From Octodonta nipae (taxonomy: Eukaryota > Arthropoda > Insecta > Coleoptera > Chrysomelidae), in assembly GCA_034190945.1 (NCBI GenBank), contig CM067222.1, positions 40,537,829 to 40,601,828 of the forward strand: DNA of 64,000 nucleotides, read 5' to 3'. The translations under genes were made by a program, and so were the position numbers. Below are positions 11,200-21,352 of the stretch, one piece after another (position 1 is the stretch's first letter; the number at the start of each line of letters is the position of its first letter). Below the pieces are notes generated by a model. The model saw only the letters and a program-made list of their open reading frames with translations. It ran no database searches and was not told where the DNA came from.

Positions 11200-14100
11200 T
11201 TATTGCGGTTATGGCGTCATTATTTTGTTTTCAAGTAGTAAGCTTCCAATTTACTCTATTAGATAGATGAGATTGTTCTATAAATGACAACATCCCTTAA
11301 TCAGGCGGTTAAGTAATAATTTCAGAGAACGAGAGAAATATATTCAAAGAGTATACCAGTCTATTACGTACGCACCTTGTAAATAAAGGATGAAAATACA
11401 CATCTCCCAAAAATTTGTTTTGAAATCTTCACTATTTTTGCATCGACTACATATCAAATTTTTATATTTCTAAATAAGTTTCTTCATCATTCCTCTCCTT
11501 AGTGCCATTTAAAAAGCGTTCTACATATATTTATCACACGTTTCAGGTTTCAAGAAGAAAATATCAATTATGCCAACTTACTTTTGTTGGTGTTTATTTA
11601 ATACCAACTGTTCAATGTTTCCACAAAAATCTAGATATTGCCAACTCATTACAGATTGATTACCCTATGTGTCATATTGGTAATAAAACATTTGCTATAG
11701 TGATATCCAAACAAGTTTTTACTATCACTTTTTTTAACAACTTAATCAGGATAAGTTTCGATTTTATTTTAAATGAAAATAAAAGAATCATTAAAAAGTA
11801 ACATTACATTTAAGTATATTTCACTTCTAATAAACTACTAGCTGTATCCGTTAACAGAAAATCCATTTTACCTTTAAACAAATAATCCCTGTTCATAAAT
11901 TTTGAAAACTTCAGGGATAAGTTAAATTAATCTACAAAACGGCGACAGCAGGCAATTAAGTTTATTAAAAAAGTAATTAAGGTGTTGGATGAAGCGGTTG
12001 CTACCCCTATGTCTCCAACTTTGCTCATTTTAATAAAAGATTTTATTTTGTTTCAAACAACTGAAGTTCAGACTTCATATTGCGTGAACTAAATTAAACT
12101 GAAACTATTTCAATAAGCGATTTTATTGAAGAATTTTTTGTTAAATTTAATGAAATAGACAAGCGCAATTAATGAACTTTAGGAAATATTTGAGAAGTAA
12201 TTTTCTCTTTCATGTAGAGGAATAGATTTTAATTTGAAATGCATATGATCTATATATAAATTTAATCCACTTTGCGATAGAACAGTCACGCTATGTAATC
12301 GTATTTCATGCACTCGTAGGTGAATTAAACCTTGAAATAAGCACGATATTCAATTGTCAAAACTATATATACTGTTGGTGGATTAGGTCAAATTAAGCTT
12401 TTTTACAAAATGACCTGTTTTCTGCTGAAGAGTGTTCTAGCCAATAAGTATGGTGCAATGCTAGAAAAAATATTTTATGTCCGTATTGAGCAATTGCTTT
12501 CGATATAATTTGTAGAATGAGAGTACCTATACTAATATATAAAGAGCATTTGTTTGTTTGTAGGGAGTAGGCACTCCCTTGAAATAGTGAACCGATTTTA
12601 AAAATTCTTTCACTAATAGAACGCTATACTATGTGCATGTAACATAAAATGTGTGTAAACAAAAAGTGATATATAGTGAAAATTGGGGTATATACTCTTT
12701 TCCACATATAAATAAAAACGAGTTAGTAGAGGAGCAAAGAGAGTTCTGCAGTGGAAGTGGACATAAATGTACCCAGTAGATGAATGATAAAAACTGGCAT
12801 AGGTTGAATATACTTTTTTTGTCTCTTTTCACTCAAAGTATCAAAATCTTTAGTAATTCCGAACGTCCGGCTCTTTTACCCTAAGCCCAGCCAATGGAGC
12901 ATGTCTCTCTAGCTATTCGGTTTTATGACCTGGCAGCCCTAAACGAACGCCTTTACAATTTTACAAATAAAAAATATTAGCTCAACTATAGCGCCACATA
13001 CTGATTTTGGAATTTTCCTCTTAGGTACTAAAGTAACATGTTTCGTGAAAACAAATAATTTCGGAATATATTTAAGGAAAGGACGTAAATGATAAAGTAT
13101 ATCAATTCAATTTCTATAAGTGGGCAAATCGTGTCGACTGAATTCTAAATAACATTTGAAACCAATGGTGATAATGTTAAAATAAACAGTTATTTTATTA
13201 ACTAATACAAATGTAGATATTCACTACATGAATTTAATAAAAAGAAAACGCAACTTCTTTACTTATCAGTTGGTATCCCACGTGAAATAAGTAAATTGCG
13301 GGAATTCACAAAATTCTTTGAAATTTTGTGCCATTTCAACGGAATCGTACGTAGTTGCCTGTTCCCTTTCTGATAAAACTTTTCTGCAAACCCGGAAAAG
13401 TTGTAAGTAAATTTCTGCCAAGACCGATCTTGAACTATCGTTAGTTGTAAACTTGTTAAACTGAATTTAAACCGCTATAAATTTCACAAAGTATTTTCTT
13501 GCCATGCAGGCGTTTATCAAATTTAGCACCCATTAAAACTTTTATTTAAAGATATTCTCAAGACTGAAGCAATATGTTCTTCTCACTTATGATAAAATTT
13601 AAACCGTTTTATGTTATTTAATTTTCATACATAACAGAATTTTGATTTAACCTACGGTTATAAAATTGTACTTGAGACATATAATAACAGAAAATTAGAC
13701 TTAACAACATTTTGTAATAAATATGAGGAAAAAGAGATGAAATTTTATAGAATAATTGTGTAAAATCTTTTATCACAAAAACTAATTTTAGTATTTTTTA
13801 TTGACAATTGTAGTTTCACAAAAATTAACAAAATAATATTCTATTTTGTTATTTCCGTTTATGATGTCATTGGCAACGAGATTAGATTGAACCTTGAAAC
13901 GATCGGATTTTTAAAATATACAGCTTTTTGTTTTCAAGTGTGGTGATCTTATTTTTATTAAATTATATAAGGACACTTATTTAAATGTTCTGTCTAATAG
14001 TTTTGAACGTCTTTGTTTTTTACCACCCAGTAAGCAAATAAATTTCATGGCCCAATTTTCATCCAAATTTGTTGAATTGAACAAACTTATATTACAAATT

Positions 14101-14422
14101 CAAGAAACCAACGTTACTCACAAGGCCGTATGTTCTTATACAGGGTGCGAACCAAAAACTTATTCAGGATAAATTTTATTAGCAAAAATACAAAGAAGTC
14201 TTTATTCCAAGGAGGATGAATTTCTATCACCACAACATTTTAATTAGGAAACTACTAAATGGGACACACCACTCAAAACGTAATGTCACTATTCATTTTG
14301 GTAAAGACTGTTACCTCTCTATTCCAAATTACAACATAGTAAGAGAAATCTAATTTGAACAACTCCCAATTAATATAAAAAGTACTAAATTGGTCAAGTG
14401 CTAGTTGAAATCGCATACTAAG
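11200..14422. other. AT-rich intergenic stretch, no gene or classified repeat
   Basis: More than 3 kb with only short chance frames on either strand, no recognisable protein motif and no obvious terminal repeats. A slightly GC-richer patch lies at about 12,860-12,960; I could not fold it into a tRNA by eye. Confidence 0.5.
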
Positions 14423-14614
14423 GGTTCCGTACCACCTTCAAGATTCTAATATTCCAGTTACAGACAAGCACGGAATGAGTGCATTTTTTTATATTTGCCC
14501 TAATATCTTTTAAAGGAAGCGTTTTAAATTTATAAAAAATATAGACTTTCATTTTCCACACATAGTCTTTATATTTTATCTGCTTCAGGATTCGCTTGAT
14601 TTTTATGAGAATAT

Positions 14615-14923
14615 TGCAATATAGTCCGTGGGTTCAATTTAAAATTATAAAACTAATATTTACTTTCACTTTCCTAGAACTTTATTTACATTAAAACAGC
14701 TGATTCAAATATCACAATAACATTCCCATATACGCTAGTCGTCGCGGTATAACTGAACTCTCCATCGTGGCTGCTTCCTTTATAAGACCAGCAGAGAAAA
14801 TTCTCGCAAAATCAATCATCACTCCTACCGCTGACGAGTCTTTTCGAGAACCATTTTTTATCGTAATGCGATTGTTGTCGTACTGAAATGAAACAGAGTC
14901 GGCTTGGGGTAAATTTCGTAACA
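14615..14923 (-). repeat. 3' LTR of gypsy G copy 1
   Basis: On the - strand it begins TGTTACGAAATTTACCCC directly after a polypurine tract (GAGGGGGCAG, about 14,921-14,932) and ends CACGGACTATATTGCA. It contains a TATA box, an initiator and an AATAAA signal. Confidence 0.9.
14751..14784 (-). promoter_or_regulatory. LTR core promoter: TATA box plus TCAGTT initiator
   Basis: On the - strand TATAAAGG (14,777-14,784) is followed by TCAGTT (14,751-14,756). The first T of the TATA box lies 30 bases from the A of the initiator, which is the spacing expected for an arthropod TATA/Inr promoter. The 5' LTR has the same arrangement (TATA 19,569-19,576, TCAGTT 19,543-19,548). Confidence 0.75.
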
Positions 14924-14941
14924 CTGCCCCCTCGTTTAATT

Positions 14942-16045
14942 TTAATCGTCCCGACCAGAAACATCCTCTCCTTGGTAGGGAGCGAGTCGTTCTAAATGAA
15001 CCACTTTCAACTTAGCCTTGGGGTTTCGACGGATCCGGTAGACGACGTCATTAAGCCTCCAGACCACCTCGTATGGACCATCCCAGGCGGGTGTAAGCTT
15101 TGGGGATTTACCCTTGCTCCGTTGGGGGTTGAACAGCCAGACTTTGTCCCTCTCCTGGAATCCGACTGAATTGGCCTTGAGGTCGTATCGCGTCATCATC
15201 CGGTCACTGGTGGCCAACATCTGCGTTAGGGCTATTTCGTGTATTGCCAGCATGTTATGTCGGAGCTGGTCGGCATAATCGTCCATGTCTTGGGGAGGTT
15301 CTTCGGGGCGCAGCTCCTTTCCGAATAGGACCCTAGCTGGGATCAGGCCTGTACTATTATGAACGGCAGAGCGATATGCCAACAGGAATAGGGGAATATG
15401 CTCGTCCCAAACACGCTGGTTATTGCTGACCACCTTGGATAGGTGTTGTTCCAAGGTCCTGTTGAATCTTTTCACCATTTCGTCTGACTGTGGGTGTATT
15501 GGTGTTGTTCTCGTTTTCCTGATTCCCAGGATCGTGCAGATCTTCTGGAATACAATAGTTACGCCCCTGGTCTGAATGGAATTCCATAGGGACGCCAAAC
15601 CTGCTGAATAGTTGTTCTACTAGCACCGTCGCTACCGTGGTTGCCTCTTGGTTGGGTATCGCATATGCCTCAGGCCATTTGCTGAAGTAATCCAATGCGA
15701 CCAGAATGTATTTGTTCCCTCTCTCAGACTCGGGAAATGGACCGGCGACATCGATGGCGATTCTCTCAAATGGGACCCCCACATTGTACTGCTGCATTCT
15801 GCCCTTGGTCCGGGTCTTCGGGCCCTTACTGGCTGCACAGGTGGCACATTTGCGGCACCAAGCTCTGACATGTTCGAAGTAATTCACCCAGTAGTACCGC
15901 TGGCGAACTTTGTCTAGGGTTTTGTTCATGCCCAGGTGGCCTCCGGTAATCCCATCATGTACTTCGGTCAGGATGGCTGGTACCTTTTTCTTCGGAACTA
16001 CCAGTTGGGACTTGGTTTCTCGTCCATCAGCGCTGCCTGATGAAG
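14942..16045 (-). pseudogene. Gypsy G copy 1, integrase
   Basis: Integrase that would insert the cDNA. Visible: the zinc-binding HHCC domain (GGHLG near 15,940 and CRKCATC near 15,850), the first catalytic aspartate in AIDVAGPFPESERG, the second in FHSDQGRNY, then after a frameshift near 15,540-15,600 the RFNRTLEQHLSK block. The third catalytic residue of the DDE triad, normally Glu in the MVERFNRTL motif, is Lys here (MVKRFNRTL), and the preceding Gly is Glu. A C-terminal domain (VGFQERDKVWLFNPQRSKG) ends near 14,942. Integration function is lost. Confidence 0.88.
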
Positions 16046-16090
16046 ATACCCTCTCGCTGTTCCGTCTTCAGACAATGTCCGCATTCCGCT

Positions 16091-17200
16091 CTACAGTTGT
16101 CCTTCCGGTGTCTTCATGTCCAGCAGCCATTTGTGTGCGGCATGATCTGTTCGGATTAAGAAATGACGACCATAGAGTTCTTTGTGGAAATGGTCTACAG
16201 CCCTTATGTTTGAAAGAAGTTCTTTTCTGGTGACGCAATAATTTCTTTCTGGTTTCGAGAATCCACGGATGTAGTACTCGATCACCCTCTCTTCACCATC
16301 TTGCACCTAGGATAGGACGGCCCCCAAACCGTTGTTGCTGGCGTCGGTGTCTAAGATGAATTTGCCGGACTGTGTAGGAAAGGCTAGGATTGGGCTGGAA
16401 CATAGTGCTGCCTTCAGTAGTCTCAAAGATGTTTCGCAATCCTGATTCCAACGGAGGGTTTCCTTCTCTGTGGTCTGCCGATGTAGAGGGGCGGCAATGG
16501 TGGCAAATCCCTCAACAAAACGCCGGTAGTATGAACAGAGGCCCAAGATGCTTCGGTGTTCATGCTTGTCTCTCGGGACTGGCCAATCACGGATCGCTTC
16601 TATCTTGTCCTCGTTGGTGCGGATTCCTGACTCGGAAACGACGTGGCCCAAAAACTCTACTTCTTTTTGGAACAAGGAACACTTCGTCGAGTTGAGTCTC
16701 AGGTTGGCGTTATTAATTCTGGAGAATACTTCGCCCAGGTTCTTCAGATGGGCGTCGAATGTCTGATCCATGACTAGAATGTCGTCGAGGTATACTAAGC
16801 ACGTCCTCCATGTTAACCCGCTCAGTACATACTCCATTAGCCTCTCAAATGTAGCGCTTGCATTACATAACCAAAGGGCATGACGGTGAACTGAAACAGC
16901 CCTTAACTGGTGGAAAACGCTGTCTTCTCTCTGTTGTTTGCGTGTAGACCAACCTGCCAATATCCACTTTTTAGGTCTAGTGTGGAGAACCAACGGGAGC
17001 CTGCTAGTGTGGTCAAAGTGTCATCGGTTCGGGGTAGTGGATCTGGTCTTGCTTCGTGAAATCATTTAACTTTCTGTAATCCACGCAAAATCGGGTGGTT
17101 CCATCCTTCTTTTTAACTAGCACGACGGGAGCAGATGGATGGCTCAATAACTCCATTTTGTAACATGGACTCGATGTTTTCCTCGACTGCCTGTTGTTGC
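16091..17200 (-). pseudogene. Gypsy G copy 1, RT and RNase H
   Basis: RT palm motifs are FGLC-type (LWLCNASATFERLMEYVL), YLDDILVM with the catalytic YxDD, and LGHVVSESGIR. RNase H begins FILDTDASNNGLGAVLS and continues after a stop near 16,306 with RNYCVTRKELL. The N-terminal RT part near 17,000-17,200 is broken by several stops and frameshifts. The RNase H end is cut short near 16,045-16,090, where copy 2 has several hundred more bases before the integrase. Confidence 0.88.
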
Positions 17201-17211
17201 CCCAATGGTAG

Positions 17212-17921
17212 TCATCTAGGTGGTATTCTGATGGGTTGAGCCTTTCCGATATCTATTCGATGCTGGCTGATGTTGGTGCGACCGGTGGTTCCATCTTGAC
17301 TGTTAAAAATTTGCCAGTGCTTTGTAATAAATTGCTTGGCTTCCTTCTGGTTCTCTGGTGTCAGGTGTGTCAACTGGTCAGCAAACTGTTGTAGGAACTC
17401 TTTACTGGGCCCTGTCTCCTTCACCGACGTCTAGTACTCTTCTTCGCAATTGATGATGGTCTCTACTGGCTCGAAACAAGCTATCTCTTGACCATTGGTA
17501 ATTCTGATGTCGTTGTTGGACAAATTCAGGACTCTGATTGGTATATCTTGTCCGGTTTTAACTATAGCCCGTCCAACTAAGTAGGCATGAGCTGAGTGTA
17601 CGGGCTCCACCATTCCAACGCAGCTCCCAGGATTTCTGTCTAGCTGCCCATGAATAATCTGTTCCGTTCTACCGGGAATTCTAGCTGAAGACTTTGCCAC
17701 AATTTTTATCGGGGTGGGGCCGTGTCAATACAAATTCCTCATTTAGGAACCGAAGAACATCATATCTCGGGTCGAACATAAATCGATGCTGGCTAATTAG
17801 GTCCATTTCCAATATAAAATCGTCCTCAATATTCGGTACCAGGACCCTATGCCGGATCATGTTTTCCCCTATCTGTAGCACGACATCTGCCTCACCCTGT
17901 ATTGACATGGACTCGCCGGAT
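17212..17921 (-). pseudogene. Gypsy G copy 1, protease end and RT linker
   Basis: Contains the C-terminal half of the aspartic protease (SIQGEADVVLQI, DDFILEMDLISQH) and the linker to the RT, split in several frames. The part with the catalytic DTGA is missing: compared with copy 2 (52,760-53,083), about 195 bases are deleted at a junction near 17,920, joining sequence after the zinc-knuckle tail directly to a point just before SIQGEADV. Confidence 0.8.
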
Positions 17922-18650
17922 GGATAACGGTTTGGGGGCTGGTGGAGGGTTAGTCAGCATTCGCCCCCTTATGCTGACTGGCTGACGGTCCCTGGACATG
18001 TGGCTGTTCTGTTGGTTACCCCTGGTCGGTGATCGTTCAGGTGGCCTCACTTGACAATCACGTTGAAAGTGTCCTGTCGGTCCGCAGCGGTAACATGCCC
18101 CTGTGGTGCCAGTTCTTTGTGACCGTTCTAATATTTTGTTCAGACAAGCCAGCAGCGCTTCAAATGGTGACTCTGACTCTTCTTGGTTAAAGGAAACTGC
18201 TCGGACCCTCGGCTTGGTCATGTTCATGACGGCCTCTACTTCCAAAGACTGAAGTAGAGCTTCATTACTTTTCTTGACACAACTCAGTCGAAAATTTCTT
18301 TATGAAACTCTGTGTGGCCAACTGGTCTTTCCTTCCCTCGGGCAGGTCTGGGTAGGACAAGTGTACTAACCGTCTAATCTCTGCTTCGAATTCTTGGAGG
18401 CATTCACCGGTTTTTTGCGTTTTTCCACTCAGTTCGACTGGTATACCTAGCTCAAGGATTGATTGTCGTAACGTTTGTCTAGGATGGCGATAGTCTTGTC
18501 GAAATTGCCTTGTTCATCGACTGGAATGCTTTGGAGGAGTTCGAGGGAAGGACCTCTTAACGAAATTACCAGAGATGTGGATTTTTCTTGGTTATCCCAT
18601 CCATTAGCTGCAGCCACGGCTTCAAATTGCCGTTTTTACATGGGCCAAGA
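17922..18650 (-). pseudogene. Gypsy G copy 1, Gag C-terminal part with zinc knuckle
   Basis: A CCHC knuckle CYRCGPTGHFQRDC lies at about 18,050-18,100, followed by a basic, Pro-rich tail. Upstream, capsid-like sequence (RYDNQSLS, EVEAVMNMTKPRVRA) is readable in pieces. A short deletion near 18,295 removes about 25 codons present in copy 2 (53,390-53,430). Confidence 0.8.
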
Positions 18651-19370
18651 TGAACTGCCATCAAATGTGGGTGGTTTACTAACGGAACCTTTGGTACTCT
18701 CGGTGTGCTGGTATTTTCCTCTCTGTAAGTCCTGTTGCATTTTTTTGATTTCTGTTTCTACCTTGTTTTGGATGGCACTGATTTTATCTTGTACTTCACT
18801 TACTTCACTTTGTACCGTGTTTTTAATGGAACTGATTTTAAATTTCACCTGGCTCTGGATGGAATTGATGTCATCTACTTTGATTTCAAGAGTCTCTTCA
18901 TTACTTTTTAGGATATTTATGTCGTCGTTTATTTCTTTTATGTCCGATTCAACTATTTGCATTCTTTCATTATCTGTTTCATTAACTTGCTATACTATTT
19001 GCATTAGTTGTTCATATTGCAGTTGTCTTTTCTCTTCCGTTTTGCATTGTTTTTCTTCAGATATTTTAAAATCATTTTGTCTCTGTTTATCCAATTTCGA
19101 GAATAATCCCTCAATTAAATTATGTTGTTTTTCTTCCATCGTGGAAACAAGATTTTGTTGTTCGGTTTTCATCGTATTGACAAGATTTTCTAATTCTATT
19201 TTACGTTTTTCATCAAAAGATTTTACTAACCTTTGTTGCATTTCTTCTTGATGTTATTTTTCCTTCTTGTCACGTTTTTCTAGAATCTGGACTATTTTTT
19301 CGTCTAGTCCCTCTGTAACTGCTTGACTATTTTTTGGTAGTTTCGTCCGTTTTTTCCATTCTTCGGGTTT
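18636..19370 (-). pseudogene. Gypsy G copy 1, coiled-coil N-terminal Gag region
   Basis: Highly charged helical region rich in Glu, Lys, Gln and Asn with repeated EQQNLVSTM-type segments and a long IKEINDDI heptad stretch, followed by the capsid start (SKPPTFDGSSSWPM). Interrupted by a stop near 18,990. The equivalent region of copy 3 (63,280 onward) starts at a real ATG. Coiled-coil N-termini are unusual enough to help define this family. Confidence 0.75.
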
Positions 19371-19411
19371 CCATAAATCAAATTACGATTTTAACTGCAC
19401 TTAATCCTTTA

Positions 19412-19427
19412 CTTCTGATCACCAAAT
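19412..19427 (-). other. Primer-binding region of gypsy G copy 1
   Basis: Immediately inside the 5' LTR the - strand reads ATTTGGTGATCAGAAG. The TGGTGATCAGAAG core is conserved in all three copies (19,412; 54,490; 63,215), as expected for a tRNA primer site ending in the complement of CCA. I cannot assign the tRNA by eye. Confidence 0.65.
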
Positions 19428-19713
19428 TGCAATATAATAATAAACTAATATTAACTTTCACTTTTCTATAACTTTATTTACATTAAAACAGCTGATTCAA
19501 ATATCACAATAACATTCCCATAAACGCCAGTCGTCGCGGTATAACTGAACTCTCCATCGTGGCTGCTTCCTTTATAAGACCAGCATAGAAAATTCTCGCA
19601 AAATCAATCATCACTCCTACCGCTGCCGAGTCTTTTTGAGAAGCATTTTTTATCTTAAAGCGATTGTTGTCGTACTGATATGAAACGGTCGGCTTTGGGT
19701 AACTTTCGTCACA
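19428..19713 (-). repeat. 5' LTR of gypsy G copy 1
   Basis: 286 bases; begins (- strand) TGTGACGAAAGTTACCC and ends ATTATATTGCA. It lacks the TTGAACCCACGG block present near the end of the 3' LTR, otherwise closely similar. Confidence 0.88.
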
Positions 19714-19732
19714 ATATACATGTATTTAATTT

Positions 19733-21130
19733 TCTAATTTGGCCCCCAAAAATTAATATTAGAGGTTTATTTTACTAATAAGCTTTCAGGGAGGACAAAT
19801 TATTTAAAAATACAAATAAAATATATATTTCAAAATTTAAATAATGTAGCTTCTAAAGAGGTCCATGTTTAATATTTTTGTTAATATCTTTTAAACAAAT
19901 GATTTAAAAATATGATATATTTGTAATTCACATAATGAGCCTTTTATCTGATATGATGCGTTTGAAAATTAAAGTTTTATTTTTTACTTAGTTCTATAAT
20001 TTGTCCCTAAAATGGGGGTTTTCTAATAATTTTTCTTATAAATTAATTATTTTCAAAATTTTAGGTAGTATGGTTTCGGAAATAAAGCGAGAAATGAGAA
20101 TATTTTATATATTTATGTTAATATGTTGTAAACAATTAATTTTAAAAATAAGTATTTGTATTCCTCATAATAAACCGTTTCATTTGATGTATTGCATGAT
20201 GCGTTAATAAATATTTTTTTATTTTCCGTTTAATTCTATAATTTGGCCCCAAATATTAATATTAGGGATTTCTTCGTATTTTTCCTGTAAACAAAAAAAT
20301 TTAGGTCTTATAGTTTGGGGAATAAAGGGGGAATGGGTAATTTTTTAAATATGTTTTTTTGAAATATATCTTTAAATATTTATTTAAAAAAATACAAAAA
20401 TACATTAGTATTCATGCTTGATATATTACTTGATCCCTTAGAAACAATTATAATTTTTATTTTTCATTTAATTCTATAATTTGTCCCCCAAAATGAATAT
20501 TTGGGGTTCCTCCTTATTTTTCCAGTAAAGTTCAGGTGAAGCGCTATACCTGTATTTTTTTTAAATTCTACAGATTATGGTTTCGGAGATAAGGAGGGGA
20601 ATATGGGTAAATTTTTAAATATGTTTATTAATATCTTTTAATTAAATTATTTTAAAAATATGGAGAAAATATATTTGTTTTCGTCATAATGAGCCCTTTT
20701 ATTTGATATGTAACATTATGGATTAGAAACAATTTTAATTTTATATTTTACATTTAATTCTGTAATTTGACCCCTAAAATTAAAGGTAGAGGTTTCTCCT
20801 TATTTTTCCAGTAAACTTAAGGTCAGACCCTACACCCCTACTTTTTTTCAAAACTTTACGTTTTATAGTTTTGGAGATAAGGGGGGAATGGGTAAAAATT
20901 GGTATATTTTCGTTAATATCTTTTTAATTATTTTTTTTTAATTTGAAAAAAATATAGTTGTGTTCCTTTCATTTGATAAATTTAAATTTTAATTTAATTC
21001 TATAATTCGCCCCCCAAAATTAATATTAATGGTTTCTCTTTATTTTTCCTGTAAAGTTTGCGCAACGATCTATATTTTCTATTATTTTCAACATTTTAGG
21101 CTCAGTAGTTTCGAAGATCAGGGAGGGAAA
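19733..21130. repeat. Degenerate tandem array, about 240-285 bp units
   Basis: The landmark ATTCTATAATTTGGCCCCCA or a variant recurs at about 19,733, 19,994, 20,235, 20,473, 20,760 and 21,000, giving spacings of about 261, 241, 238, 287 and 240 bases. Each unit also holds a GGGTTTCTCCTTATTTTTCC block, a GGAGATAAGGGGGGAATGGG block, TTAATATCTTTTAA, and an ATAATGAGCC..TTGATATGT block. Part of a further unit lies at 14,470-14,600, on the other side of the gypsy insertion. Confidence 0.85.
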
Positions 21131-21352
21131 GTTCGATTTTTTTAGTTTTTCTCCCCAGAAGTACCCCTAAAGACCAAATTTCTTCTTTTACGATATGTAC
21201 TCCTGATCGGGTCACCAAACTATACATTGGTACCAAATTTCAACCCCTTTCGTCCAGTAGTTTAGAAGAAAATTGCTGTGATTTGACAGAGGCAGAAATC
21301 CGGAGTGATATTATAAGGGTATCCGTAGATTGTATATACGGAACCCTAATAA

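Larger units (their letters stand above)
4812..11200 (-). mobile_element. Errantivirus-like endogenous retrovirus, defective
   Basis: Reading the - strand: gag remnant (about 11,190-10,298), pol (protease, RT, RNase H, integrase; about 10,248-7,021), env (about 7,028-5,208), then a probable 3' LTR. Pol and env overlap slightly in different frames, as in insect errantiviruses. The gag 5' part, primer-binding site and 5' LTR are not recognisable, so the copy is 5'-truncated or decayed. Lesions seen are a stop in pol, two frameshifts in integrase, a stop in env and a broken gag-pol junction. It cannot produce a complete set of proteins. Confidence 0.9.
14615..19713 (-). mobile_element. Gypsy (Ty3) family G copy 1, complete structure, dead
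   Basis: 5' LTR 19,428-19,713, primer-binding region, gag, protease remnant, RT, RNase H, integrase, polypurine tract, 3' LTR 14,615-14,923, all on the - strand. No env. It is flanked by ATAT on both sides (14,611-14,614 and 19,714-19,717). Gene order with RT before integrase is that of Ty3/gypsy elements. Multiple stops, frameshifts and deletions make it inactive, and its two LTRs differ by substitutions and a block of about 25-30 bases missing in the 5' LTR. Confidence 0.92.
14423..21352. mobile_element. DNA element with AGGGTTCCGTA TIRs, split by a gypsy insertion
   Basis: The left end reads TAAGGGTTCCGTACC at about 14,422-14,436 and the right end TATACGGAACCCTAA at about 21,338-21,352, an inverted match of at least 11 bases (AGGGTTCCGTA). 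With the LTR element (14,615-19,713) and one target-site copy removed, the outer element is about 1.8 kb. Its interior is mostly degenerate tandem units. I see no transposase, so it is probably non-autonomous. Similar AGGGTTCCGTA-type ends are common in insect genomes. Confidence 0.6.

Noticed and set aside
11200..11500. 5' LTR of the errantivirus-like copy
   Set aside because: No sequence resembling the probable 3' LTR at 4,812-5,130 is present here.
12830..12960. Possible tRNA or small structured RNA in a GC-richer patch
   Set aside because: I could not arrange it into a cloverleaf or other known fold by eye.
18475..19251. 258-codon + strand ORF
   Set aside because: Antisense shadow of the gypsy G gag coiled-coil region; composition rich in Ser/Cys/Leu as expected from reverse-reading Glu/Lys/Gln-rich codons.
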